NCBI GenBank assembly: GCA_017518705.1
Contig: JAFWUC010000046.1
Span: 1 to 64,000, forward strand
From: Clostridia bacterium
Lineage (GTDB): Bacteria; Bacillota_A; Clostridia; Christensenellales; Aristaeellaceae
Direction: 5' to 3'
DNA length: 64,000 nucleotides
A program made the translations under genes and the position numbers. Of this stretch, positions 32,480 through 43,768 are shown piece after piece. The notes under the pieces are model-generated. The model saw only the letters and a program-made list of their open reading frames with translations. It was not told where the DNA came from and did no database searches. Within the stretch, counting starts at the first letter, position 1. Each line of letters starts with the position of its first letter.

Positions 32480-34282
32480 ATGAATGCTTACTCCGAACTG
32501 TTTCCGGTAAACAACGAACTCAGACACGCCGAACTGCTGGACGGTCTGTGGCGTTTTGAGTTTGACCCCGAAAATGCGGGCGAAGCCGGGCTGTGGGCCC
32601 GAAACGGGCTGCCGGAGTCGATATCCATGCCGGTGCCTGCCAGTTTCGCCGACGTGTTTACCGACGCGCGCAGCCGGGATTACTGCGGCGACTTCTGGTA
32701 TGAGACCGGGTTCTGCGTGCGCGAGGTCTCCCCTGACAGGAAGTATTTTATCCGCTTCGGCAGCGTCACCCACACGTGCAAGGTGTTCGTGAACGGCTTG
32801 GAGTGCGCGTTCCATACGGGCGGTTTCCTTCCGGTGGTGGCGGATATAACCGCCGCTGTCGTTCCGGGCGCCAACCGGCTGACCGTCAAGGTGAACAACG
32901 AGCTGAGCGAGACCAACATACCCTGCGGCACAACTGTCAGGCGCAGCGACGGTTCAAAACGCGCGATGGGCTATTTCGATTTCTTCAACTATTCCGGCAT
33001 CCACAGGAGCGTGTACCTGATAGAGCAGCCGAAACAGGCGATAAGGGATTACTCGATCCGATACCGCCTGGAAGGCGGGGACGCCTATGCGGACTATTCG
33101 GTCGAGACCGACGGGGAAGGAGAAGTCAGCATTGCGTTTATCGACGCGCAGGGCAATACCGCGGCGCGGGCAGAGGGGAAGGAAGGCACGCTGTTCATCC
33201 CCTCGGCGCATTTGTGGAAGGTCGGGAACGCGTATCTGTACGACGCAGTCATCGAGCTTAAGCGGAACGGGCAGGCGATAGATAGGTATACCGCGAAAGC
33301 GGGCATACGCACGGTGGAGATCAGGGGCGAAAGCATCCTGATAAACGGGGAGAAGGTCTACCTTAAGGGCTTCGGCAAGCATGAGGATTCCGACATCCTC
33401 GGGCGCGGCTTCAGTTACGCCGTGGCAAAGCGGGATTTTGAGTGCCTCAAGTGGATGGGAGCCAACTGCTTCCGCACCAGCCATTATCCGTATGCGGATG
33501 AGTGGTACCGCATGGCGGACGAAGAGGGCTTCCTGATAATAGATGAAGTGCCCGCCGTGGGCATGATGCGCTCCATCGCCAACTTCCTTACCGCGGGCAG
33601 AGGGGAAGCAAAGGGCTTTTTTGCCGCGTGTCCCGATTTGGACGAACTGGGCAAGAACCATCTGGCCGCCATAGAAGAGGTCATCGCCCGGGACAAGAAC
33701 CATCCTTCCGTGATCGCCTGGAGCATATTCAACGAAGCCGAGACGACCACAGAGGCCGCGGAAAAGTATTTTGCGCCCTTGTTCGAGGCCGCCCGCAGGC
33801 TGGACCCGCAGAAACGGCCGGTCACCGGCGTGCTGGAAAAGTCCTCGTCGCCGGACGCCTGCAGGGTGTACAAGATGATGGATTTCGTCTGCCTGAACCG
33901 CTATTACGGCTGGTACGTAAGCGGCGGCGAAATGGAGCAGGCAGAAGGAATGCTGCGCGCCGAAATGGACGCCTGGCAGGCGCTCGGGCTGGACAGGCCG
34001 ATAGTGTTCACCGAGTTTGGCGCGGATACGCTGGACAGCCTGCATAAACTGCCCGGCGTGATGTGGAGCCAGGAATACCAGCAGGAGTACATGGAAATGT
34101 ACTTCAGGGTGTTTGACTGCTATCCGTGCATCCAGGGCGAACTGGCCTGGCATTTCACGGACTTCCAGACGGGTCAGGGCATAATGCGCGTTAACGGGAA
34201 CAAAAAGGGCCTGTTCACGCGCCAGCGCCAGCCCAAGGCAGCGGCGTATACGATGCGCGAACGCTGGCTGAACGAGAAATAA
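32480..34282 (+). CDS. uidA: GH2 beta-glucuronidase
   Basis: A 600-residue GH2 enzyme that matches UidA in length and motifs. Sugar-binding domain at residues 1-175, immunoglobulin-like domain to about 275, then a barrel with FRTSHYPYADEWYRMADEEG near residue 333. Acid/base Glu419 is in FNEAETT and nucleophile Glu512 in VFTEFGADTLDSLHK, followed by the UidA-like MWSQEYQQEYM. It lacks a signal peptide. It hydrolyses beta-glucuronides, such as host conjugates or plant and glycosaminoglycan fragments, in the cytosol. AAAGGAG lies 8 nt before the ATG. A strong terminator follows. Galacturonidase activity is an alternative within this subgroup. Confidence 0.92.
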   Translation: MNAYSELFPVNNELRHAELLDGLWRFEFDPENAGEAGLWARNGLPESISMPVPASFADVFTDARSRDYCGDFWYETGFCVREVSPDRKYFIRFGSVTHTCKVFVNGLECAFHTGGFLPVVADITAAVVPGANRLTVKVNNELSETNIPCGTTVRRSDGSKRAMGYFDFFNYSGIHRSVYLIEQPKQAIRDYSIRYRLEGGDAYADYSVETDGEGEVSIAFIDAQGNTAARAEGKEGTLFIPSAHLWKVGNAYLYDAVIELKRNGQAIDRYTAKAGIRTVEIRGESILINGEKVYLKGFGKHEDSDILGRGFSYAVAKRDFECLKWMGANCFRTSHYPYADEWYRMADEEGFLIIDEVPAVGMMRSIANFLTAGRGEAKGFFAACPDLDELGKNHLAAIEEVIARDKNHPSVIAWSIFNEAETTTEAAEKYFAPLFEAARRLDPQKRPVTGVLEKSSSPDACRVYKMMDFVCLNRYYGWYVSGGEMEQAEGMLRAEMDAWQALGLDRPIVFTEFGADTLDSLHKLPGVMWSQEYQQEYMEMYFRVFDCYPCIQGELAWHFTDFQTGQGIMRVNGNKKGLFTRQRQPKAAAYTMRERWLNEK

Positions 34283-34295
34283 AAACCCGCGGGAC

Positions 34296-34331
34296 AAAAA
34301 GAAAGGGGCCGAAAACGGCCTCTTTCTTTTT
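34296..34331 (+). terminator. intrinsic terminator after uidA
   Basis: A long stem AAAAAGAAAGGGGCCG paired with CGGCCTCTTTCTTTTT with an AAAA loop (one mismatch) and a U-rich 3' arm. Confidence 0.85.
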
Positions 34332-34437
34332 GCAGGGATATTACCATTTGAATCCGCAGGCGGCGCCCCGCGCGAAGCGCCTTTGCGGCGGTATAAACGG
34401 CATGAACACGGTAGTCGGCGCCGCGCGGATTTTCCGT

Positions 34438-34466
34438 TTGCAAACACGGTCTCTTTTTTGTATAAT
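34438..34466 (+). promoter_or_regulatory. promoter for the CxxC membrane protein
   Basis: TTGCAA (34438-34443), 17 nt, perfect TATAAT (34461-34466). Confidence 0.62.
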
Positions 34467-34561
34467 ACATACGTAATACCTAAGGTCTGTCCGCGCACCG
34501 GGCGCGAATGAACCGTTTATAACTCACGATACTATTTTGAATAAAACGTGGAGGCATGGAA

Positions 34562-35494
34562 ATGGATCGGTTGACTATCGAAGGCGTAGCCGAAGAGCTG
34601 GGATTGGTTCAGAAGGGGAATATGTATACGGGAATAGTGAACGGTTTTCCCGTTGCGGTCACGGATGCCAAAAAGGCGGTGAGCTGCGTTATACAGACAA
34701 GCATCAGGCCGAAGAACTCGGTGATGAAAAAGCTGAAAGAGCTGCGCAAGGCCACAAAGTCCGCGGTCCTCTGGAACGACTATATCATGAGGCTTTCGGT
34801 CGACAAGCAGGAAACGAGCGAAGGCTCTCAGGCGCAGGTGCTTGAAAAATACCTGGCGATACTGAGCGGGGAAGGCATCACGCCCCTGGACAGGTGCCCG
34901 GTTTGCAGGAAAGGCGGCTGCGACGCCGCGGCGCCTATCGGCGGAGTGATGGCGCTCGCCCATATGGACTGCCTTAAAATGCAGGCGGAAAAGACGAAGA
35001 CCAAACTGGAGGACGGCGAGTTTTCCGGCAGTTATATCACCGGCATAATCGGCGCTGTCCTGGGCATGATAGTGGGCACCCTTCCAAACCTTCTGCTTAT
35101 CATCCTTTTGCAGCGCGTGTTCGCGCTTGCCATGTGCCTTATACCGATCTGCGCGTATTACGGCTATAAGCTTTTCGGCGGCAAACGCGACAAGTTCGCC
35201 ATCGTCATATCCATAATCATGGCAGTGGCGGGCGTTATGCTCATACAGTGGGAACTGGTCGCGTACACCCTGGTGCACGATTATAATCAAAGCCTGTCAA
35301 GAGCGGTCAGCCTCACCTGGAAGCAGATGGGTGATTTTTCCAACTGGCTCGAGCTTGCCAAGGACGCCGGAATGGAATTCCTTATGGCGGTGCTGGGCGT
35401 GTTCATTTCCTTCGGCGTGATCTCCCGCACGGACAAGGGCGACGCGAAGCTGTCCGAAGACGCGCTTGAAGGCGCGATACCGTATAATAAATAA
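34562..35494 (+). CDS. hypothetical membrane protein with CPVCxxxxC motif
   Basis: A 310-residue protein I do not recognise. Residues 1-105 are soluble (mixed helix and strand), followed by a possible zinc or redox motif CPVCRKGGC near residue 117 with a nearby HMDC. Then come four membrane helices at about 155-180, 184-202, 211-228 and 265-283. The C-terminal tail is acidic. The ATG at 34562 has GGAGG 7 nt before it, while the ATG at 34556 is too close to that site. It has its own strong promoter and terminator. Function is unknown; the N-terminal domain could sense something in the cytosol. Confidence 0.72.
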   Translation: MDRLTIEGVAEELGLVQKGNMYTGIVNGFPVAVTDAKKAVSCVIQTSIRPKNSVMKKLKELRKATKSAVLWNDYIMRLSVDKQETSEGSQAQVLEKYLAILSGEGITPLDRCPVCRKGGCDAAAPIGGVMALAHMDCLKMQAEKTKTKLEDGEFSGSYITGIIGAVLGMIVGTLPNLLLIILLQRVFALAMCLIPICAYYGYKLFGGKRDKFAIVISIIMAVAGVMLIQWELVAYTLVHDYNQSLSRAVSLTWKQMGDFSNWLELAKDAGMEFLMAVLGVFISFGVISRTDKGDAKLSEDALEGAIPYNK

Positions 35495-35605
35495 GAATGA
35501 CCGGCTACGGCGGTAAGTTCGGGCGGCGGAGACCGCAAGACTCCCCGAAACGATCCCGCAGGACCGGAACGGGAGGCTAAGGGCGTTTTGCCCGCAGCCT
35601 CGGGC

Positions 35606-35650
35606 AAGGTGTTACCGGACCATATTCGGGCGTTCGGTAACGCCTTTTCT
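35606..35650 (+). terminator. intrinsic terminator
   Basis: AAGGTGTTACCG (35606-35617) pairs with CGGTAACGCCTT (35635-35646, one G-U pair) followed by TTCT. Confidence 0.78.
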
Positions 35651-35781
35651 GATCGAACTGTCGGAAGACTGCCGGCCCAGGGACGGCTGTTCGGGCCGAT
35701 CTGATGGGACGGGCGTTCACAGGATCGCCGAAAAACGCGGTTTTGCGACGCATTAGGTGCATTGGAAAGGAGCAGGCGGAT

Positions 35782-36627
35782 ATGAAGCTTGGCGGAACGA
35801 TAGTCGGACCCTGGCAGAGCATACGGCAATGGGAGGAAATGCTTATCGCCTCGCGCTTTAAGGCGATCGCCGCGCCTTTCAACTGCTTTACGCCCCGGGA
35901 AGAGACGGACGAGTACTGCAGGATCGCGGCGGCACACGGCGTGAGCATCGCGGAGGTCGGCGTATGGAAAAACCTGATGGATCCCGACGCGCAAAAAGCG
36001 CAGGAAAACATAGCCTACGCCAAGGCTCAGCTGCGCCTGGCCGAGGAAAGGAACGTGCCATGCTGCGTGAACATAGTCGGCACCTTTTCAGAAGCGGGCT
36101 GGGACGCGGCGGACAAGAGCAATTACTCCCGCGAGACCTATGACAGGATCGTCCTGATAACCCGCGACATCATAGACAGCGTGCAGCCGAAACGCGCGTT
36201 TTACTGCATCGAGCCGATGCCCTGGATGGTCCCGGACGGCCCGGATGAGTATCTTAAGCTGATACGTGACGTGGACAGGCCGCAGTTCGCCGCGCATATG
36301 GATTTCGTCAACATGATCAACTGCCCCAGGCGGTATCTCGGCGCGGAGGCGTTCATAGAGGAGTGTTTCGCGAAGCTGGCGCCTTATATAAAAAGCACCC
36401 ACATCAAGGACACATACATGCCGCCGACCGAGCTGACCACGGTGATCAGGGAATGCGCCCCCGGCGAGGGCGGACTGGACTTTGAGCGTGTGCTCGGGAT
36501 CATAGACAGATATTTGCCCAAAGACGCGCCGGTACTGCTGGAGCACATGAGAACCAACGAGAAGTACAAGGAAGCTTACGAGTTTTTGGCCCGGAAGGCA
36601 GGCAGCGCCGGAGTCGATATAGGATAG
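35782..36627 (+). CDS. sugar phosphate isomerase/epimerase-like TIM barrel
   Basis: A 281-residue xylose-isomerase-like TIM barrel (AP endonuclease 2 superfamily). It begins MKLGGTIVGPWQSIRQWEEM, with metal-site residues expected in EPMPWMVPDGPDEY near residue 153 (Glu), AHMDFVNMI near 175 (Asp), THIKDTYMP near 210 (His, Asp) and LLEHM near the end (Glu). Metal-dependent isomerases and epimerases of keto-sugars have this layout. The ATG at 35782 follows AAAGGAG; a longer frame lacks such a site. It is first in an operon with a glycyl radical enzyme, whose gene starts 3 nt after its stop, so they probably share a pathway. Confidence 0.88.
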   Translation: MKLGGTIVGPWQSIRQWEEMLIASRFKAIAAPFNCFTPREETDEYCRIAAAHGVSIAEVGVWKNLMDPDAQKAQENIAYAKAQLRLAEERNVPCCVNIVGTFSEAGWDAADKSNYSRETYDRIVLITRDIIDSVQPKRAFYCIEPMPWMVPDGPDEYLKLIRDVDRPQFAAHMDFVNMINCPRRYLGAEAFIEECFAKLAPYIKSTHIKDTYMPPTELTTVIRECAPGEGGLDFERVLGIIDRYLPKDAPVLLEHMRTNEKYKEAYEFLARKAGSAGVDIG

Positions 36628-36630
36628 CAT

Positions 36631-38742
36631 ATGTTCGCGTACGACATACAGCGTATAGAAAAACTCAGATCGGCGGCAGTCGAACCCGCGATCTGTTATG
36701 ACGCGTTCTATCTGGCGTTTTTTGAGCGCTGGGGACAGAACGCCGCCCTTGAAACGGTCTGGGCGCGTTACGCGGACGCGTATGCCTGCGGACTGGACGC
36801 CGTCGAGCCTGTGATAGACGAAGGCGAGCTCATCGTCGGGAAATCCATTGGAAAGCTCCCGGACGCGGCTGCCGAGCGCTGGGAGACGGTGCGGCGGCAG
36901 CAGGCAGACCCCCTGGACGTGCGCTTCGGGCAGGACTCCCACATGGCGATAGACTACGAGCTGCTGCTGAACGAGGGCACCGAGGGCGTCGTTTCGCGGA
37001 TAGAACAAAAGCTGAAGGGCTGCGCCGGAGACGAGGCGAAGACCGATTTCTATAAAACATGTATCGCGTGCCTGAAGGCGGCAGCTGCGTTTTCCGACCG
37101 ATACGCCGACCACGCCGAAAAGCTGGTCCGCGCAGCAGAAGACGAAAAACGCCGCAGTGAACTTAAGCGCATCGCGGAAGCATGCAGGCGGGTGCCGAGG
37201 TATCCGGCGGGGAGCTTTTACGAAGCGGTCCAGTCCGTGCATTTTATCACGTTCTGCCTTTCGATGAACCCGTACCGTTACTTCGGGATGCAGCAGTTTC
37301 AGCTGGGGCGTCCTGACCGCTATCTGTATCCCTTCTACCGCGCCGACCGGGACGCGGGGCGCCTTTCCGACCGGGACGCCCAGACGCTTATGGACTGTCT
37401 GGCGATACAGATAAACAACCGCGTGCCTCACGGACTGTCCAGCGGCTATATGCTGGGCGGGCGAGATAAAGACGGGCGCATAGTGGCCAACGAACTCACC
37501 CGTATGGGCATGCAGGCGGTGGACGACATACGCCTGGTGTATCCCTCCGTAGGCCTGTGCTGGACGGAAGGCATGCCCGGGGAGCTGCTTGAGCAGGCGT
37601 GCGCGATCCTCTCCCACGGGCGTTCCCACCCGGCGGTATTCAACGACGATGCGATCAGCGCGGGTCTTAAGGCGTACGGCGTGCCGGAAAAAGACGCCCG
37701 CGATTACATACACAGCACCTGCGTGGAGATAACGCCCATCGCCGCGAGCAACGTGTGGGTCGCAAGCCCCTACACCAATATGCTGCAGCTGCTGCTGGAT
37801 CTGCTGGACCGGGACTGGCCTTCATTCGATTCGCTCATACAGGCGCTGTTCGGGCATCTGGACGAATCCATCCGCCGAAACTTCGAAACGCAGAACAGGT
37901 ACCGCGCCCTGCGGGCGGAACGCACGATAAACCCGCTTTTGTCGTGCTTCGTGAACGACTGCCTTGAGCAGGGCGTCGACATAGAACAAGGCGGAGCGCG
38001 CTTCAACTGGATCATGCCTTCGTTCGTGGGCATGGCGAATCTGGTGGATTCGCTGGAAGTGATCCGCACGCTGATATTCGAAAAGCGGCTGCTCACCTTC
38101 GAATCTCTGCGGGAGATGCTGAAAAGCGATTTCGACGGTTTCGAAGCGATGAGGCTGAAAATGCTGAACGCCGTGGACAAATACGGCAACGATATCGACC
38201 GGGTGGACAGCCTGTTCGGCATGATGGTGGATCACATAGTCGCGCAGTGCAGGCAATATACGCCGGTATTCGAAAACGCGCGCCTGATCCCCAGCGTGTT
38301 CTGCTGGGTGATGCACGAGTACTTCGGGCGCAGGACGGGCGCCTCGCCCGACGGACGCCGCGCGGGCTTCCCGCTGGGCGACGGCTCCGGTCCATGCCAG
38401 GGACGCGAGAAGAACGGGCCTACGGCGTCCATACTCTCATGCACCAAATGGCAGCACAAAGAGCTTATCGGCGGCGTAGCCCTGAACATGAAGTTTTCAA
38501 AAAGCACGTTTACCGCAGATTCGTGCGCAAAGGTGGCCGCGCTGATAGAGACATATATGCGCCGCGGGGGCTTCGAGATACAGATAAACGTGGTGGACCG
38601 GGAGACGCTGCTCAAAGCGCAGGCGGAACCTGAAAACTACCGCGACCTGGTGGTGCGCATAGGCGGATACAGCGATTATTTCGTAAAACTGTCCCCCGAG
38701 ATGCAGGCGGAAGTGCTTTTGCGCACTGCGCACGAGGCATAA
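36631..38742 (+). CDS. glycyl radical enzyme (pyruvate formate-lyase family, dehydratase type)
   Basis: A 703-residue glycyl radical enzyme. The thiyl Cys364 and neighbouring Glu366 stand in HSTCVEITP, the C-x-E arrangement of the diol dehydratase, choline lyase and hydroxyproline dehydratase branch, not the Cys-Cys pair of pyruvate formate-lyase. The glycyl radical loop VRIGGYSDYF near the C-terminus places the radical on Gly679. It is shorter than CutC or PFL and reads as a separate subgroup. Its substrate is unknown; the epimerase before it suggests a sugar-derived polyol or acid. AGGAT lies 6 nt before the ATG. The dedicated activase follows with no gap. Confidence 0.9.
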   Translation: MFAYDIQRIEKLRSAAVEPAICYDAFYLAFFERWGQNAALETVWARYADAYACGLDAVEPVIDEGELIVGKSIGKLPDAAAERWETVRRQQADPLDVRFGQDSHMAIDYELLLNEGTEGVVSRIEQKLKGCAGDEAKTDFYKTCIACLKAAAAFSDRYADHAEKLVRAAEDEKRRSELKRIAEACRRVPRYPAGSFYEAVQSVHFITFCLSMNPYRYFGMQQFQLGRPDRYLYPFYRADRDAGRLSDRDAQTLMDCLAIQINNRVPHGLSSGYMLGGRDKDGRIVANELTRMGMQAVDDIRLVYPSVGLCWTEGMPGELLEQACAILSHGRSHPAVFNDDAISAGLKAYGVPEKDARDYIHSTCVEITPIAASNVWVASPYTNMLQLLLDLLDRDWPSFDSLIQALFGHLDESIRRNFETQNRYRALRAERTINPLLSCFVNDCLEQGVDIEQGGARFNWIMPSFVGMANLVDSLEVIRTLIFEKRLLTFESLREMLKSDFDGFEAMRLKMLNAVDKYGNDIDRVDSLFGMMVDHIVAQCRQYTPVFENARLIPSVFCWVMHEYFGRRTGASPDGRRAGFPLGDGSGPCQGREKNGPTASILSCTKWQHKELIGGVALNMKFSKSTFTADSCAKVAALIETYMRRGGFEIQINVVDRETLLKAQAEPENYRDLVVRIGGYSDYFVKLSPEMQAEVLLRTAHEA

Positions 38743-39645
38743 ATGATGAAGGGCAGGATCTTCAACATACAGCGCTTCTGCGTGCACGACGGTCCCGGCA
38801 TCCGCACGACAGTGTTTTTCAAGGGCTGCCCGCTTTCCTGCGCCTGGTGCCACAACCCGGAATCGCAGCGCGCGCGGGCAGAGATCTTTTTCAGCCCCGA
38901 AAAGTGCATAGGCTGCGGCGCCTGCGTCACAGCGTGCCCGAAGCATCTGCATGCGTTCAGCGATACGCGGCACGTTTATGAGCGCGCGGAGTGCGACGCC
39001 TGCGGAGCCTGCGCCGGGGTCTGCCCGGCGGGCGCGCTGGAAAAGTGCGGCAGGGAGGCCGAGGCCGGGGAAATACTTGCGCAGGCGCTGAGGGACGCGG
39101 ATTTTTACCGTTCAAGCGGCGGAGGCATCACGCTTTCCGGCGGCGAGCCCATGGCGCAAAGTGAATTTGCCCTGGAGCTGGCTCGGGGCGCCAAAGCCGC
39201 GGGGCTGCATGTATGCCTGGAGACCTGCGGAGCCTGTCCGCGCGCGGAACTGGAACGCATCCTGCCTTATGTTGATCTGTTCCTGTACGATTTCAAGCTC
39301 GCCGATGGGGAAGCGCACAGGCGCTATACCGGTTCGGACAATGCGCTGATACTGGAGAACCTGGCGTTTTTAAGCCGCGCCGGGGCGAATATGATCCTGC
39401 GCTGCCCGATAATTCCGGGGGTCAACTTTACAGATGAGCACTTTGAAGCCATAGCGCGCACGGTCAGGGAGAATCCCGGTATACTTAAGGTCGACCTGGA
39501 GCCGTATCATCCGCTGGGCATAGACAAAGCCAGGCGGCTGGGCCGCGCCGCTCCGTACGATAAACAGGACCCGCCGGAGAAAGGCAGGCTGCGGGAATAC
39601 GCAAAACGGTTCGAACAGGCGACAGGCATCCCGGTCTCGCTTTGA
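38743..39645 (+). CDS. glycyl radical enzyme activase (radical SAM)
   Basis: A 300-residue radical S-adenosylmethionine activase. The SAM cluster ligands Cys29, Cys33 and Cys36 are in KGCPLSCAWCHN. Two ferredoxin-like clusters follow: CIGCGACVTACP (Cys55-65) and CDACGACAGVCP (Cys84-94). This extra domain is typical of activases for dehydratase-type glycyl radical enzymes and absent from PflA. A GGEP-like SGGEPMA near residue 130 binds SAM. The ATG starts directly after the enzyme's TAA. It abstracts hydrogen from Gly679 of its partner. Anaerobic conditions are required. Confidence 0.95.
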   Translation: MMKGRIFNIQRFCVHDGPGIRTTVFFKGCPLSCAWCHNPESQRARAEIFFSPEKCIGCGACVTACPKHLHAFSDTRHVYERAECDACGACAGVCPAGALEKCGREAEAGEILAQALRDADFYRSSGGGITLSGGEPMAQSEFALELARGAKAAGLHVCLETCGACPRAELERILPYVDLFLYDFKLADGEAHRRYTGSDNALILENLAFLSRAGANMILRCPIIPGVNFTDEHFEAIARTVRENPGILKVDLEPYHPLGIDKARRLGRAAPYDKQDPPEKGRLREYAKRFEQATGIPVSL

Positions 39646-39665
39646 CGGAAAACCGATATACAGCA

Positions 39666-39692
39666 GCCCCGGTCTCTAATTGAGACCGGGGC
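39666..39692. terminator. hairpin between convergent genes
   Basis: A perfect 11-bp stem GCCCCGGTCTC/GAGACCGGGGC with a TAATT loop. There is no U run directly after it on either strand, so termination is likely but not certain. Confidence 0.6.
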
Positions 39693-39730
39693 CGCAAATG
39701 TTAATGCTTTTTCCGTCTTACGTTTTTGGC

Positions 39731-40561
39731 TTACCACCAGTGCACGTAGGTGTTGACTATCAGCAGCGCAGCCAGCAGCGTAAGGTAAAGGCTGAACCAC
39801 TTAAGGCGGCTCTTTTTGATCACCCGGAGCATGAGTCCGATCGCCGCGAGTCCCGCTACGAACGCGGCCAGCACGCCCGCCAGCACCTGGGGCAGCTGGG
39901 AGGACAGGGCAGTCTGCAGCGCGTCGCTTTTGAGCACATGCCTGAGTTCCAGCACCGCCGCGCCGAGGATCGCGGGTATGCTCATCATGAATGAGAAGTC
40001 CGCCGCGCTCTTGCGCTTAAGCCCGCCGGCAAGGCCCCCCGCGATGGTGGAGCCGCTGCGGCTGACTCCCGTGAACGTGCCCACGCACTGCATAAGTCCC
40101 ATTATAATGGCATCTTTCGCTTTGACCTTACCGTGGGAAGACTTCGCGATGCTGCGCGCATTGCCTATGCCGTCCGCCAGAAGCAGTATCAGCGCCGTGA
40201 ACAGGAACGCGTAGGGCAGGAGCGTACGGGCTACGGAGTCGATCACGTCATCCCAGCCAGTATACTTGAGCGCCAGCACGAACACCACCGTGGGGATGGT
40301 GGCGAGGATCAGGTACTTTAATTCTCCCTTTATGGGGTGGGCGAGCATTTTGAGTATGTGCTTAAAGTACCACGCCACCACCGCGATCAGCGTGCCTACA
40401 TGCAGCATCACGGTGAACGCGCCGGCCAGACCCGCTTCCAGTTTGAGCCCGAAGATCTCTTCCGCCAGCATCACGTGGGCTGAGGAGGACACGGGCAGAA
40501 ACTCGGTCAGACCCTGTATGAGCCCCAGGATTATGGATTTGAAGTATGTAAGCTGCTCCAC
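39731..40561 (-). CDS. uppP: undecaprenyl-diphosphatase
   Basis: A 276-residue UppP/BacA membrane phosphatase that recycles the lipid carrier of peptidoglycan synthesis by removing a phosphate from undecaprenyl diphosphate. Family signatures are LIQGLTEFLPVSSSAH near residue 14 (with the catalytic Glu and Ser) and GVSRSGSTIAGGL near residue 163 (with the catalytic Arg and Ser). Eight hydrophobic helices are present. The GTG start at 40561 has AAAGGAG 8 nt upstream. It follows leuS by 25 nt on the same strand and is probably cotranscribed. Overexpression in relatives gives bacitracin resistance. Confidence 0.96.
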   Translation of the reverse strand: MEQLTYFKSIILGLIQGLTEFLPVSSSAHVMLAEEIFGLKLEAGLAGAFTVMLHVGTLIAVVAWYFKHILKMLAHPIKGELKYLILATIPTVVFVLALKYTGWDDVIDSVARTLLPYAFLFTALILLLADGIGNARSIAKSSHGKVKAKDAIIMGLMQCVGTFTGVSRSGSTIAGGLAGGLKRKSAADFSFMMSIPAILGAAVLELRHVLKSDALQTALSSQLPQVLAGVLAAFVAGLAAIGLMLRVIKKSRLKWFSLYLTLLAALLIVNTYVHWW

Positions 40562-40586
40562 GGGAATGCTCCTTTATGTAGAGTGA

Positions 40587-43001
<2,415 letters not shown>

Positions 43002-43057
43002 AATATTACTCCTTAGCGCAGCGGGTGAAGCATACATACCCGCATTTTCATCTTGAC

Positions 43058-43086
43058 ATTATAACACAGTCAAATCTAAAACGCAA
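43058..43086 (-). promoter_or_regulatory. promoter for leuS-uppP
   Basis: On the minus strand TTGCGT (43086-43081), 17 nt, perfect TATAAT (43063-43058). The leader of about 50 nt is too short for a T-box; it holds one small hairpin (GCGGGT/ACCCGC, 43021-43043). Confidence 0.6.
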
Positions 43087-43106
43087 GGGCGGTAACGCCC
43101 AAAGCC

Positions 43107-43135
43107 TTGCCAGAACCGGGAAAATATTATATAAT
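43107..43135 (+). promoter_or_regulatory. promoter for the chromate transporter operon
   Basis: TTGCCA (43107-43112), 17 nt, perfect TATAAT (43130-43135), 30 nt before the start codon. Confidence 0.68.
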
Positions 43136-43165
43136 CAGACCACTATAATACAAAGGAAACGGGAT

Positions 43166-43768
43166 ATGAACAAGAAACTGGATCTGTTCGCGACGTTCTT
43201 CCGCATAGGGGCGTTCACCTTCGGCGGCGGATACGCCATGGTGCCGCTTATAAAAAGCGAGGCGGCGGACAAAAAGGGCTGGATAAGCGAGGAAGACATG
43301 CTGGACATCATCGCCATCGCCGAATCCACCCCGGGCCCCATCGCCATCAACTCCGCCACCTTCGTGGGCTACAAGACCGCGGGGGTGCTGGGCAGCGCCT
43401 GCGCCACGCTGGGAGTGGTGCTGCCCTCGTTCCTGATTATCGCGCTGCTGGGAGCGCTGCTGGACAAGTTCAGCAGCCTTAAGCCCGTGGCATACGCGTT
43501 TTTCGGCATACGCGCGGGAGTGCTGGCGCTGATAATCAAGGCGCTTATTTCGATGTTCAAAAAGTGCCCCAGGCCCACGCTTAAGCAGCTCAGGACCAAA
43601 GAGGGCAGTTTCATACGCTATCTGTATAAGGCGCTGCCGTATATCCTCATGGCGCTGTCCTTCTGCCTGGTGGCGCTGGCGGGCGTAAAGAGCCTGTGGG
43701 CGCTGCTGCTTGCGGCGGCGATAGGGCTGTCCTCCTACCTGGCTATGGAAGGGAGCGCGAAGAAATGA
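43166..43768 (+). CDS. chromate transporter, half protein A
   Basis: A 200-residue short-chain CHR family transporter. The signature FFRIGAFTFGGGYAMVPLI near residue 10 and AESTPGPIAINSATFVGYK near residue 52 are both present; about six helices. Short CHR proteins come as a tandem pair that forms one antiparallel transporter, and the next gene is the partner. Family members export chromate in exchange or symport, but many short ones have an unknown anion substrate. AAAGGAAACGG precedes the ATG at 43166; the frame extends upstream through the promoter and is rejected there. The stop overlaps the next ATG. Confidence 0.93.
   Translation: MNKKLDLFATFFRIGAFTFGGGYAMVPLIKSEAADKKGWISEEDMLDIIAIAESTPGPIAINSATFVGYKTAGVLGSACATLGVVLPSFLIIALLGALLDKFSSLKPVAYAFFGIRAGVLALIIKALISMFKKCPRPTLKQLRTKEGSFIRYLYKALPYILMALSFCLVALAGVKSLWALLLAAAIGLSSYLAMEGSAKK

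Noticed and set aside
43021..43043. T-box or leucine riboswitch before leuS
   Set aside because: Only a single 6-bp hairpin is present and no T-box sequence or specifier loop could be seen.
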